Positions 48,998-59,041 of a stretch of DNA of 64,000 bases are shown piece by piece (the stretch's first letter is position 1; the number at the start of each line of letters is the position of its first letter). A model generated the notes under the pieces. That model was given only the letters and a program-made list of their open reading frames with translations. It did no database searches and was not told the origin of the DNA. Source of the stretch: Myxococcales bacterium (GTDB taxonomy: Bacteria; Myxococcota_A; Polyangia; Polyangiales; Polyangiaceae); the NCBI GenBank assembly GCA_903642325.1, contig CAHJWM010000001.1:244748-308747 (forward strand). Reading direction: 5' to 3'. The position numbers and the translations under genes were made by a program.

Positions 48998-49546
48998 TCA
49001 GCGGGCTTGCTTCTTCAGCTCGACGGCCGCGCTGCGGACTTTGGTGCTGTCTGGGCTCGAGGCCTGCAGCGTGCCTTTGAAACCGTCACCCTCGCGGGTC
49101 GCGACGAGCACGCCGCGCAGTGCGGCGGGGTCGACGGGCATGAATGACACGCGCAAGGTGTCGTCCTCGACCTTTCCGCTCGCGTGGCTCGGGCCAAGCG
49201 CGCCTTCGCTCGCGCCCTCGACCAAGCCTGCATCGTCGATCGTGAGCGTCAGCGTGCCGGGCCCGCTCGCCAGCTTGCCGTCGTCGGAGGCCCATTCCCG
49301 CACCGCCCCTACCTTGAGCTCGACGGGCGCCAACTTGGCCTCGTATTGACCGATAAAGCCGCCCGCAAACCAGGGCTTGGCCGACGCGGCAACCGCTTTG
49401 GGCGCGCTTGGAAGCGGGGTCGCGGGCGCGGCGGCGGACTCGGCTGGCGCCGCACCGCTTGGACGCGTTTGGCAAGCGACCGCGCAGATGAACACGCTAA
49501 AAGCCGCACCCGGCACCGGCCAGTGCCGCCGCCGCGCGCGGCTCAT
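48998..49546 (-). CDS. Predicted lipoprotein, unknown function
   Basis: A 182-residue protein with an Arg-rich N-terminus, hydrophobic segment PGAAFSVFICAVAC (lipobox AVAC) and an Ala/Pro/Ser linker. A small beta-rich domain follows (KPWFAGGFIGQYEAKLAPVE, then GTLTLTIDDAGLVEGASEGA and FMPVDPAALRGVLVATREGD). No family recognised. The ATG overlaps the stop of the SctQ-like gene (ATGA), so translation is coupled to it. Function unknown. Confidence 0.7.
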   Translation of the reverse strand: MSRARRRHWPVPGAAFSVFICAVACQTRPSGAAPAESAAAPATPLPSAPKAVAASAKPWFAGGFIGQYEAKLAPVELKVGAVREWASDDGKLASGPGTLTLTIDDAGLVEGASEGALGPSHASGKVEDDTLRVSFMPVDPAALRGVLVATREGDGFKGTLQASSPDSTKVRSAAVELKKQAR

Positions 49547-50613
49547 TTGACGAGCTCGCGGATACGCACGCCGATCTCACCTTCCAAGCTCACGAGCTCG
49601 CCGCGCGCCACCTCGCGGCCGGCGACTCGCAACACGACCGGTTCGGCAACACGCCGCCCCGTTTCGAGCACGTCGCCCGGACCGAGCTCGGACCACTCAC
49701 GCGCAGTCAGGCTTACCGCCCCGATTTCGACGCGCACCACGACCGGGGAATCAAGCACCGCGTCCGACAATGACGCATCGGGTTTCTCGGTCTGTGACAA
49801 GAGCTCACCTAAATCCGGTAAGAGCTGAACGCTCTCGCCCCGTAACACGATTCGACCGTCGCGCGACAGGGTACCGCCCAGGCCGCAATCATGGCTCGCC
49901 GCGGCCAATGCGATCGGCCCTTCGCCGCAGGCGTCGAGCCATAGTCCAGACCCGGGAAACCAGGCATTTCCCGGCACGAAGTCTAGAAGCAGGGCGCGCT
50001 CGGCGAGGCTCCAGCCGACCACTAACGGCACCGAGATTTCGAGCTCCCCGAGCTCGGAGAGAGCGGCCGGTGGCTCGGCAGCGCGCTCGGGCAAGCCGAG
50101 CGCGACCTGAACTGGGTACGCCGTGCCCGAAAGCACGACGGTCGCTTCGACGAACACATCGCTGGCGCTTGCGCGCGCAGCGTCCTCATCGAGCACCGTG
50201 AGCGGCTCGCGCGCACCAGCACGTCGCGCCAGCTCCAACACGAAGGCCGTGAGCGCGCCGCTGAGCGCCGCGTCCAACGTGCCTTGCGCCGAAAGCGTGA
50301 TGGGTCGACGCAGCACACGACCAAGCGCATGGATCGCAAGCTCTGGCTCCACCGACAGCACGCAAACGAAACCGTCACGGCCAAGCTCGAAGCCAAGGCG
50401 GGTGAGCAGCCGCCGACGCGGCGCTGCGGTCGTTACCCGGCGCACGAGCAGCAATGCCTCGCCGCCCGTGAGGTCGGTCAACGCCGACGCCAAGCGCGGC
50501 AGGTCCATGACGCTCAGCGCTGCGCGCCGCGCTCGCGCCCCCCGCCTGGCGCCGGCGCGGGACACGCTGTCCAACGCGCTCCAGGGGTAGGCAGTGAGCG
50601 CGCGCCGCGTCAT
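49543..50613 (-). CDS. SctQ/FliM-FliN-like SpoA-domain protein
   Basis: A 356-residue protein with two SpoA (surface presentation of antigens) domains. The first covers about ELGELEISVPLVVGWSLAER through ALAAASHDCGLGGTLSRDGR. The second, at the C-terminus, is VVVRVEIGAVSLTAREWSEL, then GPGDVLETGRRVAEPVVLRV and EGEIGVRIRELVK. The order and size are those of SctQ, the cytoplasmic ring protein of type III secretion, or of FliM-type switch proteins. No other secretion or flagellar gene lies in the window. The ATG at 50613 is preferred over 50652 because the protein then starts TRRALTAYPWSALDSVSRA, typical for SctQ. It begins an operon with a lipoprotein, yggS and rarA. Confidence 0.75.
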   Translation of the reverse strand: MTRRALTAYPWSALDSVSRAGARRGARARRAALSVMDLPRLASALTDLTGGEALLLVRRVTTAAPRRRLLTRLGFELGRDGFVCVLSVEPELAIHALGRVLRRPITLSAQGTLDAALSGALTAFVLELARRAGAREPLTVLDEDAARASASDVFVEATVVLSGTAYPVQVALGLPERAAEPPAALSELGELEISVPLVVGWSLAERALLLDFVPGNAWFPGSGLWLDACGEGPIALAAASHDCGLGGTLSRDGRIVLRGESVQLLPDLGELLSQTEKPDASLSDAVLDSPVVVRVEIGAVSLTAREWSELGPGDVLETGRRVAEPVVLRVAGREVARGELVSLEGEIGVRIRELVK

Positions 50614-50804
50614 CGAAGCAATGTAACCCGCCTCGCCGCCCGTTCGCGACACGCCGAGCGATCGGCTCGCAAAGCGGGGTTTTGCGAATGCGGCATTCGT
50701 CTTTGGTGGCTCTCAAGATTGTCCACAAGCGGTACACAGGGCTGTGGAGGGACGGCTGGCTCGGGGCGTGGAGGGCTCTTGGTTCGGGACGCCCGGCGTC
50801 AGGG

Positions 50805-53800
50805 TCAGTGCAGCTTGACGCGGACGCTTTGTGACAAGGCGTCGTCTGCTCGGCGCGCAAAACCGAGAAAGCTCGGATAATCCTTGGGTTGGACGCGCCC
50901 TGCGGGCAAGTTGACGGTGCGCACCAACGTAAGTTCACCGGGCTTAACGGTATCCGCCACTTGTACGGAGCGATCTCCATCGTTCAGCTGGGCCTGGATG
51001 GGATCAGAGACCAGGTCTGCGCCGTTCGGCAACACGATGCGCAGCTTGATTTCGCGGTGGGTCGCCTCTGCCATGAGCAGCGGTGTCTGGCGCTGCGGAA
51101 GCGCCGCGAGCTGACTCACGCGCGGCCCGAACGGCGGAGCGATTAGCAACATATCACCCGAGCGCTGAGCGAAGCCCGGTACTTTCGCCTTGGCTTTGAT
51201 CACGAGCGGGCTGTCCAAGTCGTCGAAGTGATCGAGTGCGTAGCTTTGTAGCTCGATGCCGCGCAGCTCCGGTCCGAGCAAGCGCGATTCGAGCACGTCC
51301 CGCATTTGTTCTTCGGGAATTTCCGCGAGCGCGTTGCGCAGACCCATCGCGTACTTGCCGAAGAAGCGCTGCTCCAAGTCGAGGTCCGCGGACCCGTCGC
51401 TATTCACGCGGAAGGTGCCTTCGTAGCGCACATTGTCGAGGGCCCCCGCGGCTGGAACCACGGCCGCGACTGGCTTTGCGTCGGACAACACGTACGCGGG
51501 CATGCCGCGCGCTTCGGCCGACACGTAGCCGAACGGCGTGTACTTTCCGCCAAAGCTCAGCCAGATAGGCTCGCGAGCCGCCGTCACGCGGAGGAGCGGC
51601 TGAGTAAACAAAGCGGCTTCCGAGAACGGGCCGTTGGGCGGCAAGCTCAAGCGATTCTGGGCCACGGCATAGTTGATTGGGATGCGAAGAGCCCGACACA
51701 GGGCGATGTAGCCCCGCCACTGGTTGCCGTTCTTGCCCAGCACCACGCGGCGCCCGTCGCTCTCCTCGCCCTCGCGAACATTGGCCACGACCCAGCGGTA
51801 AAGCCGCTTCGCGCGCTCGGTGCCCGCCGCTTCCGGCACACCCGCCACGATGTGCTGAGCGATGCGCACCAAGCGCGGATCAACCGGCGTCAAATCGGCG
51901 ACGGCGTCGCTCATCGATCGTAAACTATCGGCCAAGCTTACGCCCCAGCCCAGCTGTACGCTCGGCAAAAACTCGGTAACAGGCGCACCGAAGGGCTCGA
52001 CCGGAGCGGCGGGGCTGTTGCGGGCGAGCCAGCGCCGCACGACCAGTGGCCCATTTTCAGTGACCTCCGGCTTAGGAACGTCATTTTTGGTTTCGATCAG
52101 CAACGGCTTGCTCTTGGGCGAAATCACCACGAGCTCACTCCGTGCATAGGCGATGTTTTCCTCACGGAAGAACCAACGCGGCCCCGAATAACTCAGCCCT
52201 CGTTGTCCGTCGCCAGCGTTGCTCTCGATCCGTTCCGTTTCGATGTAATCACCGACCTCGAGATGAGGCATGGTGACCGTCTGCTTCCCCTCGATCAGCT
52301 CCGGTTCGAGGATCTGACCGCTCTTTTTGATCACACGCAGATGCAGCATTAGGCCGCCCTGCAATTGCTGCTCCGCCATACTGCTGATGGCTTCGGCGCT
52401 TTGCACCTTGATCAGCTCGTGCTCCAGCATGCGGCTCGAGCCGTCGGCGTGGACCCAAAAGGCGGCGTAGTCGAGGACACGCGCCGCCGTACCCGGTAGG
52501 ACCGTCCCGGATTTTTCGTACTCATCGATCAGCGGTTGCGTTTGCAATCGATAAGGCTCGAGCTCGCTCAGGCCTTCGACCAAATCCAACGCTTGCTCGA
52601 GCAGGGCGGTTGGTGCGCCGCTCTGCACGGCGTCGACCAGCGCGCGCACGAGGGCGTCGTGCGAGCCGTTCGCGTAATGAGCATCGGCGAGATCCACCCG
52701 CGCACGCTCATTGCGCGGCTCCTGCTTGATGGCCGCCTCGAGCTTGTTCCAGCTTTCCTTTTCATTGCCCGCGCGCACCATGACGTCGTAGACCCGCTCG
52801 GTGATGTCCTTGCGCTCGGGTCGGCGCGCGCCGATGCGCTTGAGCTCGCTCAGCGCCGTCGCGTAATCCTGTTGGCCAAGCGCACGGCTCAGCACGATCT
52901 CGCTGTCCGGATCGAGCTTCTTGATGCGTTCTACCAGGCTGTCGGCGGTCCTCGTGTCGCCGGTAGCATCGAAGGCCCCGACCGCCGCCGTCAGCGCATC
53001 CGGATCGTCAGGAAAACGCTTGGCCAGCAAGCGCACGGTGCTCGCGTTTTCCGCGGTCCAGCCGAGGTCGTTGAACATGCCGGCTTCTGCGGTCAGCATG
53101 TCTGGGACCTCGGGGAAACGGTCGACCAGCGTCGCGACCCGGCGCACGCCCTCGGTCATGCCGCTCTTCTCCGCCTCCCAGAGCGCGAGGGCGAGCTCGG
53201 AGCTCCATAAGCGGGGGTCCTTCTTCACCGCCTGCTCGCGCAACCCGCGCGTCAAATCCCGGCGCTGGCTTTGCGCGTAGATCGGATCGCCGCTGCTGAA
53301 GCTTGCAGCGGCATCGAGCACGATCCCGGTCGCGTGCGTCGGGTCCTTGAGCAGCGGCTCGAGCAGCACCGAAGCCACATCCGCTTGACCGTCGAGATTG
53401 GCTAAAAATGCACCGGCAAAACGCAACAAGGAATCCCCCGGATCGATCACTACGCCGTCCTTGATCCAGGCATCGAAGACGTTGGCTCCGTTCATGATTT
53501 GGGGCGCGACGACCGAGTACGGGCTAGTCGGATCGTCGGACGTGGCAACGGCGAGCGGGCGCCCATCGGGGTGCAAGAAGCGCACAGCAACCTGCGGCTC
53601 GCCCACCTGTAAGAGTACGCGGTGCCGACCTCGTACCAGTTTCAAGCGCACGCCGAGCTTCGTCCAGACGCCCCAGTTGCGCGGGTCCTTGCGCATCACG
53701 AGCTGGTCGTCGACCCAAATCGCGAACGTGTTCAACGGTGCGATCAGCACCTCCTGCTGGTCCGGCAGATCCAGATAAGTCTCTGCGTAGTAGACGCCAG

Positions 53801-54569
53801 CGCCGACAGGTTCGTCGATGCTGAAGCCGCAGCCGGTGCGCTTGACATCGAGGATGCGCGGCGACTCACCGATCATCGGATCGGGATCCCAGCGTCGAGG
53901 CCAAGGCCCAGGCAATTCCGCGGGAAACGAGCGCAAAGAGTCGCTCGCCACATTGCGCCCGAACGGCCCGGCAAGACGCAACTTCTTGGCGCAACCGTGC
54001 AGGTCGGCCGCAGAATCGTCGAACCCTTTCTGCGCCTCTTGATAAGCCTCGACTCGCCACCAATCGACCAGCTCTTCGCGCGCTCGCCAGCCGATGTTCC
54101 TGGGATCCTTCAGCGCGCTCTCGACGAATGGCTTCCAGCGTAACCAAAGGTCTTTGGAATTGTGCCGAAAGGCAACGGCTTGATGTGAGGCGTACCAAGC
54201 GACGATCGGCGCGCGCACGTCGTCCGATTCACGCGCAGCCTTGAGCGCTTGCAAGTAATGCTCGGAGACCGCGCCGAACTGTCCGTGGCTGGCGGCCTCG
54301 AGCCCGAGCGCGAAATGCCCGACCATGTCGTTTGCCCCCAGCTTTCGCAGGCGAATCTTCGCACGCTCGGCGCGCTCGGCGCTCCCGCCTTCGGCGATCA
54401 GCTCGGCCAGCAACCAGCGGCCCACGTAGCTCGAATCCGGACTGGCCTCCCCGACCTTACGCAGAGTCTCGACCCCTTCGGTTTTTGCTCGGCCGGCGTG
54501 GGGCGCACAGCCGACCAGCAGGCGGAGGCCGAGCGCGCAAGCTACCACCGCATGGGACGTGGAGCGCAT
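50805..54569 (-). CDS. Giant TPR/DUF3857/transglutaminase-like lipoprotein, catalytically degenerate
   Basis: A 1254-residue paralogue of the upstream gene. The N-terminus has lipobox GLRLLVGC. A beta-sandwich ligand-like domain follows (CAKKLRLAGPFGRNVASDSL, VWTKLGVRLKLVRGRHRVLL), then a long TPR-like helical region (VEGLSELEPYRLQTQPLI) and a DUF3857-type beta domain. The transglutaminase-like domain (RLYRWVVANVREGEESDGRR, LGKNGNQWRGYIALCRALRI) has Asn at residue 947 where the catalytic Cys should be, and the His and Asp motifs are absent. It is therefore probably a non-enzymatic partner. The ATG at 54569 shares one base with the previous stop; a GTG lies one codon earlier. Tight coupling suggests a complex. 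Confidence 0.75.
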   Translation of the reverse strand: MRSTSHAVVACALGLRLLVGCAPHAGRAKTEGVETLRKVGEASPDSSYVGRWLLAELIAEGGSAERAERAKIRLRKLGANDMVGHFALGLEAASHGQFGAVSEHYLQALKAARESDDVRAPIVAWYASHQAVAFRHNSKDLWLRWKPFVESALKDPRNIGWRAREELVDWWRVEAYQEAQKGFDDSAADLHGCAKKLRLAGPFGRNVASDSLRSFPAELPGPWPRRWDPDPMIGESPRILDVKRTGCGFSIDEPVGAGVYYAETYLDLPDQQEVLIAPLNTFAIWVDDQLVMRKDPRNWGVWTKLGVRLKLVRGRHRVLLQVGEPQVAVRFLHPDGRPLAVATSDDPTSPYSVVAPQIMNGANVFDAWIKDGVVIDPGDSLLRFAGAFLANLDGQADVASVLLEPLLKDPTHATGIVLDAAASFSSGDPIYAQSQRRDLTRGLREQAVKKDPRLWSSELALALWEAEKSGMTEGVRRVATLVDRFPEVPDMLTAEAGMFNDLGWTAENASTVRLLAKRFPDDPDALTAAVGAFDATGDTRTADSLVERIKKLDPDSEIVLSRALGQQDYATALSELKRIGARRPERKDITERVYDVMVRAGNEKESWNKLEAAIKQEPRNERARVDLADAHYANGSHDALVRALVDAVQSGAPTALLEQALDLVEGLSELEPYRLQTQPLIDEYEKSGTVLPGTAARVLDYAAFWVHADGSSRMLEHELIKVQSAEAISSMAEQQLQGGLMLHLRVIKKSGQILEPELIEGKQTVTMPHLEVGDYIETERIESNAGDGQRGLSYSGPRWFFREENIAYARSELVVISPKSKPLLIETKNDVPKPEVTENGPLVVRRWLARNSPAAPVEPFGAPVTEFLPSVQLGWGVSLADSLRSMSDAVADLTPVDPRLVRIAQHIVAGVPEAAGTERAKRLYRWVVANVREGEESDGRRVVLGKNGNQWRGYIALCRALRIPINYAVAQNRLSLPPNGPFSEAALFTQPLLRVTAAREPIWLSFGGKYTPFGYVSAEARGMPAYVLSDAKPVAAVVPAAGALDNVRYEGTFRVNSDGSADLDLEQRFFGKYAMGLRNALAEIPEEQMRDVLESRLLGPELRGIELQSYALDHFDDLDSPLVIKAKAKVPGFAQRSGDMLLIAPPFGPRVSQLAALPQRQTPLLMAEATHREIKLRIVLPNGADLVSDPIQAQLNDGDRSVQVADTVKPGELTLVRTVNLPAGRVQPKDYPSFLGFARRADDALSQSVRVKLH

Positions 54570-57500
54570 CACTCGATCACCAAGCGCGGGCTGAGGGCGC
54601 GGTCGGCGTCTTCACAGAAGCTTTTCCAGGCCGGATAATCCTTTGGGGCAACGCGGTCGACCTTGATCGATATCCGGCTCGACACGATGACTTGATCGCG
54701 ATCGGTCGTGACGGTCACGGCGTACGACCCGAACGCGCCGTCCTTCGCCGCGTTGCTCGGTGCCGAGATCACCTTGGAGCCAGCGGGCAGCTTGACCGTG
54801 TACAGATCTTCGAGCGTGGAAAAGGCGAGCAGCCGCACGTCATGATGGCGCTGCGACAACGAAGCGTAGCTCGGGGTCAGACGGAAAGAATCGGTGACCG
54901 CCATGCTCAGCTGATTGCCTTCGTGACGCGCAAAAGATGGCGCGGTCCCGCGCACCTTGATGTGAACGGGCTCTTCGACCTTGGTCAAATCGCTAGTTTG
55001 AATGCCTTGCCCGCCGGGCGCGATCTCGAAGCCTGGAAACTCCCGGCCCAAGTCGTTGTTGATGCGTTCGTCGCGGGTGGCCTCGCTCTGGTATTGGCTG
55101 CGCCACTCGGGCGCATTGTAGCCACCGGTCGAGTATTCGAACTCGAGCTTGGCGTCCCCCGTCTTGGCGAGGGCCGCCTTGACCTCGCGGCGCACGAAAT
55201 TCTGCTCCGGCGGAGCGAGTGGTACGTGCACGAGCTCGGTGTCGCCTTGGTTCACGTGCATGCCGAGCGCACCGATGTCCATGCGCGGCAGCTCATTGAT
55301 GCCGGTCAGCTCGGCGGTCCCGTCGAGATAAAGGTTCATCGACGGCACGTAGGCGATGGCATGGTCGAACGGCGCGAAGCTTGCGACGCTAGATCGAAAA
55401 TCACCCTTCATTTGCGTGCGTAAGACGACCATCGTGGTCGGGATGCTGAGCTCGTTGAGCAACGTCGTGATGACCGTGGCCTTGTCTTTGCAATCGCCCC
55501 AGCCGCGGGCAACCGTCTGCACGCAGCGGCGCGGCTTGTAGCCGTAAATGCCGAACTCTAGCGCCACGTAACGAGTGTTTTTAGTGACCCATTCGTAAAC
55601 TGCCTTCACCTTGTCGACGTCGGTGGTCTTGCCCTGCGCGATCGATTTTGCAAGCGTTCGAGTTTCATCGTCCAAGTCGAACTGATCTTTGACGAGGCCC
55701 CAGTACCAGCGACCGAGATCTTTCCAGTTCTTGTACGTGGATACGTGAACGAAGCTTAGCACCTCGGGCAAGGGTGGCATGGCCGGCTCGGGCGCGACCG
55801 CCGCGACCTGCGCCGCGAAGAAGTGATAGAGCTTCTGATTGCCCACGACCTCGCTCGTCTGCAGCAACTGAGGCACGTTCGTGTCTATGTAGAATGTTCG
55901 GGATTTTGGCGTGATCAAAACGTATTCCGCGTTCTGTACTGGATCACTGCCCTGCAGGTACGTGACTTCGCCGAAGTAATTGCCGAAGTCGTTCTTGGGC
56001 GTTACGTCGTCCACGCGGTAGCGCAACTCCACGACGTCCCCCGGCTCGAGCCTCGGGAACTGAATGTAGAAGGTGCGCGCCGAGGTATACGTGGCAATCG
56101 ATGGATCATCGGCCGGGCCTTCGCCGGATTCGATTGCCTCGTCGACATGACCATCACCGCGGTACACGCGCGCACCGCGCAGCTGAACAGCCTGGCTGTC
56201 GGCTTCGTAACCAAAGGCGTACTGGCGAGCGGCGGCCGCGGCGGCATCGGTCAGCGGCTGGAACACGATCTGCCGATATTGGCTCGATAGCCCATTTTCG
56301 AATACGGTCGATACCGTCAGGTCGCGGAGCACGCGGCGATTCTGGCCGTTCGCGGGCGCGTGACGGAGCTTCAGAAATTTCTGCGAGTCCCAGGCGTACG
56401 CTTCATCGGCACGCGGTTTTTGCGGCTCCAGATGCTCCACGTACTCGCGTACGGCTTTATCTTGTGGGCGAATGCGCAAGATCTCGCGGAGCAGCGCCAT
56501 CTGCTCTTCTCCGTGGCCGAGCTCGCCTTGCAGATCTGCGAGCGCCCGTAGCGAACCGGCGTCCTCGGGCGCCAGAAGTAGCGCGCGCCGGTAGGCGGCG
56601 GTGGCGCGCTCCGGCTGACCGAGAGAACGGTACGTGCGGCCCGCTAACGCGAGCGCCCACAACCCGTCCGGATGCGTTTCCAGCAGGCGATCGACCCAGC
56701 GCTCTGCCGCAAAACGATCGCGACGGGCGACGGCTAGATCGATCATTTGGCCCAGAAAGCCGGCGTCGTCGAAGCGAAGCGACGAATAGCGGCTTTCGAC
56801 TTCGGCGGCGTCGGTCGTGCGCCCGAGCATGCGCAGTTGTGAGGCGTACATGTTGAGCAGATTCACTGAGCTCGGGTTGCGTGCCACGGCGCTTTCCAAC
56901 GTTTCCAGCGCAGTGCGCGGCAAACCGGCGAGGTTATACAGCTCGACCCGGCCGCGAATGGCGAGTGAATCGTCGGGATCGATGGCCAGCACCTTGTCGA
57001 AGTATGGAAAGGCGTCGCGCCAGTTCGGGCTCGTCCTTCGATCGAGCGCGCGCGCCAACAGCACCTCGCGGTTGGGCTGCCGCTCGCGCGCGGCCATGGC
57101 CTCCGCCTTGCTGATCCAATCGCCGGTTTGGTTACGGTCTTCCGCAAGGCGTCCGGCCAAGAGCAAGCGGCGGACGGTTGGCTCGCGCTCGGCCGCTTGC
57201 CTTGCGAAGTCGCGTGCCTCGTGTCGTGCGGGGTCGTCACCGCCCGTGTCGGCGAGGTAGCGCGCGTAGGCTTCTAACGCGGCGGCTTTGGGCGCTTTGC
57301 CCGCGGTGAGCTGTTGGAACAGTTGAACTGGCCCCAGGGGACCGGCGTGGGGGAGCAGCTTGTCACTCGATTTCTTACCGGCGAGCGCTTTGGCGAAGAC
57401 CTGGCTTTGCGCGACCTCATTGGAAAAGGCCAACGTCGGGTCGGGCGTGCCATCGGGGGCGGCGACGCGTAGGGAACCGACGGGCGATTGATCGTCGCCG

Positions 57501-58282
57501 CAGAGCTTCACGGTCAGCTCGTTCGGTCCCGGCTCGAGCTCGACCAAGGTCGCCGACCGGTCGTAATCGTGGCCCCGATACGCGGCGTCTTGGAGAACCA
57601 AGTCCCCGTTCCAAAACAGCTTGAACGCGCCGCCCGCGCCCGCCCAGACGCTCAACTTGCGGCGTGCTTTGGGCGCGCTCACGAACGTCGTAGCGAACAC
57701 GCAGATCTTGGCTTCGGGCCGAACGAGTGAGCCCGCGTCCAGAAAACCGTACGGAAAGACTGCGGGGATGGGCCGGTAGCGCACGGGGCGCTCTTTGCCT
57801 GTGTAGGCTTTGCCCGGCACGATGGCCTCCAGCAACTCGGGTTCAGGGCCGCTCGCGGTGTCGAGCCCGGCCTTGCCTTCGTTGTCGAAAGGGCCGACCA
57901 CCAGCCACTGGTCGACGTAACCGAGCGCCCGGATGCCCTCGCGCGCGGCTTTGAGGTCACCGCGGCGCGCGCGGCCGAGGGCCGAGAGCGTGCCTGCGTA
58001 AGCGCGGGCTGGTGCACTCAAGTGCGAGTCATGAGCGGCCGCGCGCAGTGCTTCTTCGACGTGGTTCGGGTCAGCGCGGTCCCACGTGCCCCAGATCTTG
58101 CGCAGCGTGGCATACACCTCCGGGCCTCGCGCTTCGACGAGTTCGTTGTCGAGCTCATGTAGGTCTCGATGAAAAGCCGTCTGTCCCGCGCTGGCTGCTG
58201 CGCTCAGAGCGGAGATGCCCAGCAGACATGCGAGGCGCGCGTATGTAGGCAACGTCGAGCTTTGGGCCGGCCTGTGTTCCAC
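54569..58282 (-). CDS. Giant TPR/DUF3857/transglutaminase exported protein
   Basis: A 1237-residue exported protein. The signal sequence (ARLACLLGISALSAAASAG) is followed by a beta-sandwich domain (FDNEGKAGLDTASG, then VWAGAGGAFKLFWNGDLVLQ). Next come a TPR-rich part (WALALAGRTYRSLGQPERAT and following), a DUF3857 beta domain (YIQFPRLEPGDVVELRYRVD) and a transglutaminase-like domain with catalytic triad C931 in GWGDCKDKA, H974 in FDHAIAYVP and D987 in LYLDGTAEL. Such proteins are thought to act as proteases or crosslinkers on the cell envelope; the reaction here is unknown. It overlaps the downstream paralogue, indicating one operon. Confidence 0.82.
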   Translation of the reverse strand: MEHRPAQSSTLPTYARLACLLGISALSAAASAGQTAFHRDLHELDNELVEARGPEVYATLRKIWGTWDRADPNHVEEALRAAAHDSHLSAPARAYAGTLSALGRARRGDLKAAREGIRALGYVDQWLVVGPFDNEGKAGLDTASGPEPELLEAIVPGKAYTGKERPVRYRPIPAVFPYGFLDAGSLVRPEAKICVFATTFVSAPKARRKLSVWAGAGGAFKLFWNGDLVLQDAAYRGHDYDRSATLVELEPGPNELTVKLCGDDQSPVGSLRVAAPDGTPDPTLAFSNEVAQSQVFAKALAGKKSSDKLLPHAGPLGPVQLFQQLTAGKAPKAAALEAYARYLADTGGDDPARHEARDFARQAAEREPTVRRLLLAGRLAEDRNQTGDWISKAEAMAARERQPNREVLLARALDRRTSPNWRDAFPYFDKVLAIDPDDSLAIRGRVELYNLAGLPRTALETLESAVARNPSSVNLLNMYASQLRMLGRTTDAAEVESRYSSLRFDDAGFLGQMIDLAVARRDRFAAERWVDRLLETHPDGLWALALAGRTYRSLGQPERATAAYRRALLLAPEDAGSLRALADLQGELGHGEEQMALLREILRIRPQDKAVREYVEHLEPQKPRADEAYAWDSQKFLKLRHAPANGQNRRVLRDLTVSTVFENGLSSQYRQIVFQPLTDAAAAAARQYAFGYEADSQAVQLRGARVYRGDGHVDEAIESGEGPADDPSIATYTSARTFYIQFPRLEPGDVVELRYRVDDVTPKNDFGNYFGEVTYLQGSDPVQNAEYVLITPKSRTFYIDTNVPQLLQTSEVVGNQKLYHFFAAQVAAVAPEPAMPPLPEVLSFVHVSTYKNWKDLGRWYWGLVKDQFDLDDETRTLAKSIAQGKTTDVDKVKAVYEWVTKNTRYVALEFGIYGYKPRRCVQTVARGWGDCKDKATVITTLLNELSIPTTMVVLRTQMKGDFRSSVASFAPFDHAIAYVPSMNLYLDGTAELTGINELPRMDIGALGMHVNQGDTELVHVPLAPPEQNFVRREVKAALAKTGDAKLEFEYSTGGYNAPEWRSQYQSEATRDERINNDLGREFPGFEIAPGGQGIQTSDLTKVEEPVHIKVRGTAPSFARHEGNQLSMAVTDSFRLTPSYASLSQRHHDVRLLAFSTLEDLYTVKLPAGSKVISAPSNAAKDGAFGSYAVTVTTDRDQVIVSSRISIKVDRVAPKDYPAWKSFCEDADRALSPRLVIE

Positions 58283-58547
58283 CGCTTAGCTTTAGCGCTT
58301 GGTCATGCAGATGGGCGTCAAATTCGCACTATTGGCGATCGCCCACGATCGCTGCGCGCAGTCGTCACATTTTCGCAGCACAGCGCTCCGGCCGGCTGTC
58401 CTCGGGGCGGAGGCCTCGAGTCGGCGCGAACGAGTGCTTGCTGGTGAGCGGGCGGTCATATAGAACTGATGGCTCAGCTTTCTCGCCCTATTTGTGAAAT
58501 GGAGAGCTAGTCGCCGATGACTTTCGGACGGCTGGCGGAGGCTCGCG

Positions 58548-59030
58548 ATGGTCAATCCCCAGATGGTGATGTACGAGGAGGAGTTCAACCAGATTCAAAC
58601 GGTCGTGGACCGTTTGGTTCGGGAAGCGAACGCCAAAGTCGTCTTCATCGTCGACAAGAACGGTCAGCTGATCGCGGCGAGCGGCGACGTCGACAACATC
58701 GACACCACGTCCCTCGCGTCACTTACCGCCGGCAACATCGCCGCGACCGGCGGCATCGCCAAGCTCCTCCGCGAGAACGAATTCGCGACGCAGTTTCACG
58801 AAGGGGAGAAAGCCAACATCCACATCCAGTTGGTCGGCAACCGCGTGATCTTGGTGGTGATTTTCGACTCCAAGTCGAGCTTGGGTCTGGTGCGGTTGCG
58901 AGTCAGGAAGGCAAGTGACGAGCTGAATCGCATCTTCGAAGCACTGCTAAGCAAGGTCGCCGAGCCCGGCAGCGATTCACCGTTTGCCGAAATCACCGAC
59001 GAGGACATCGACAACCTTTTCAACGACTGA
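58548..59030 (+). CDS. mglB: Polarity GTPase-activating protein MglB (roadblock/LC7)
   Basis: A 160-residue roadblock protein nearly identical in pattern to Myxococcus Mgl[81 protein letters not shown] and the acidic end [13 protein letters not shown]. MglB is the GAP for MglA and sets cell polarity. GGAGG lies six bases before the ATG. mglA follows after eleven bases, the conserved gene order. Its presence strongly supports Myxococcota origin. Confidence 0.95.
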   Translation: MVNPQMVMYEEEFNQIQTVVDRLVREANAKVVFIVDKNGQLIAASGDVDNIDTTSLASLTAGNIAATGGIAKLLRENEFATQFHEGEKANIHIQLVGNRVILVVIFDSKSSLGLVRLRVRKASDELNRIFEALLSKVAEPGSDSPFAEITDEDIDNLFND

Positions 59031-59041
59031 GGCAGCGGGCG

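Noticed and set aside
58438..58464. TTGCTG and TATAGA upstream of mglB as a promoter
   Set aside because: The spacer is only 15 bases and the -35 match is weak; not strong enough to list.
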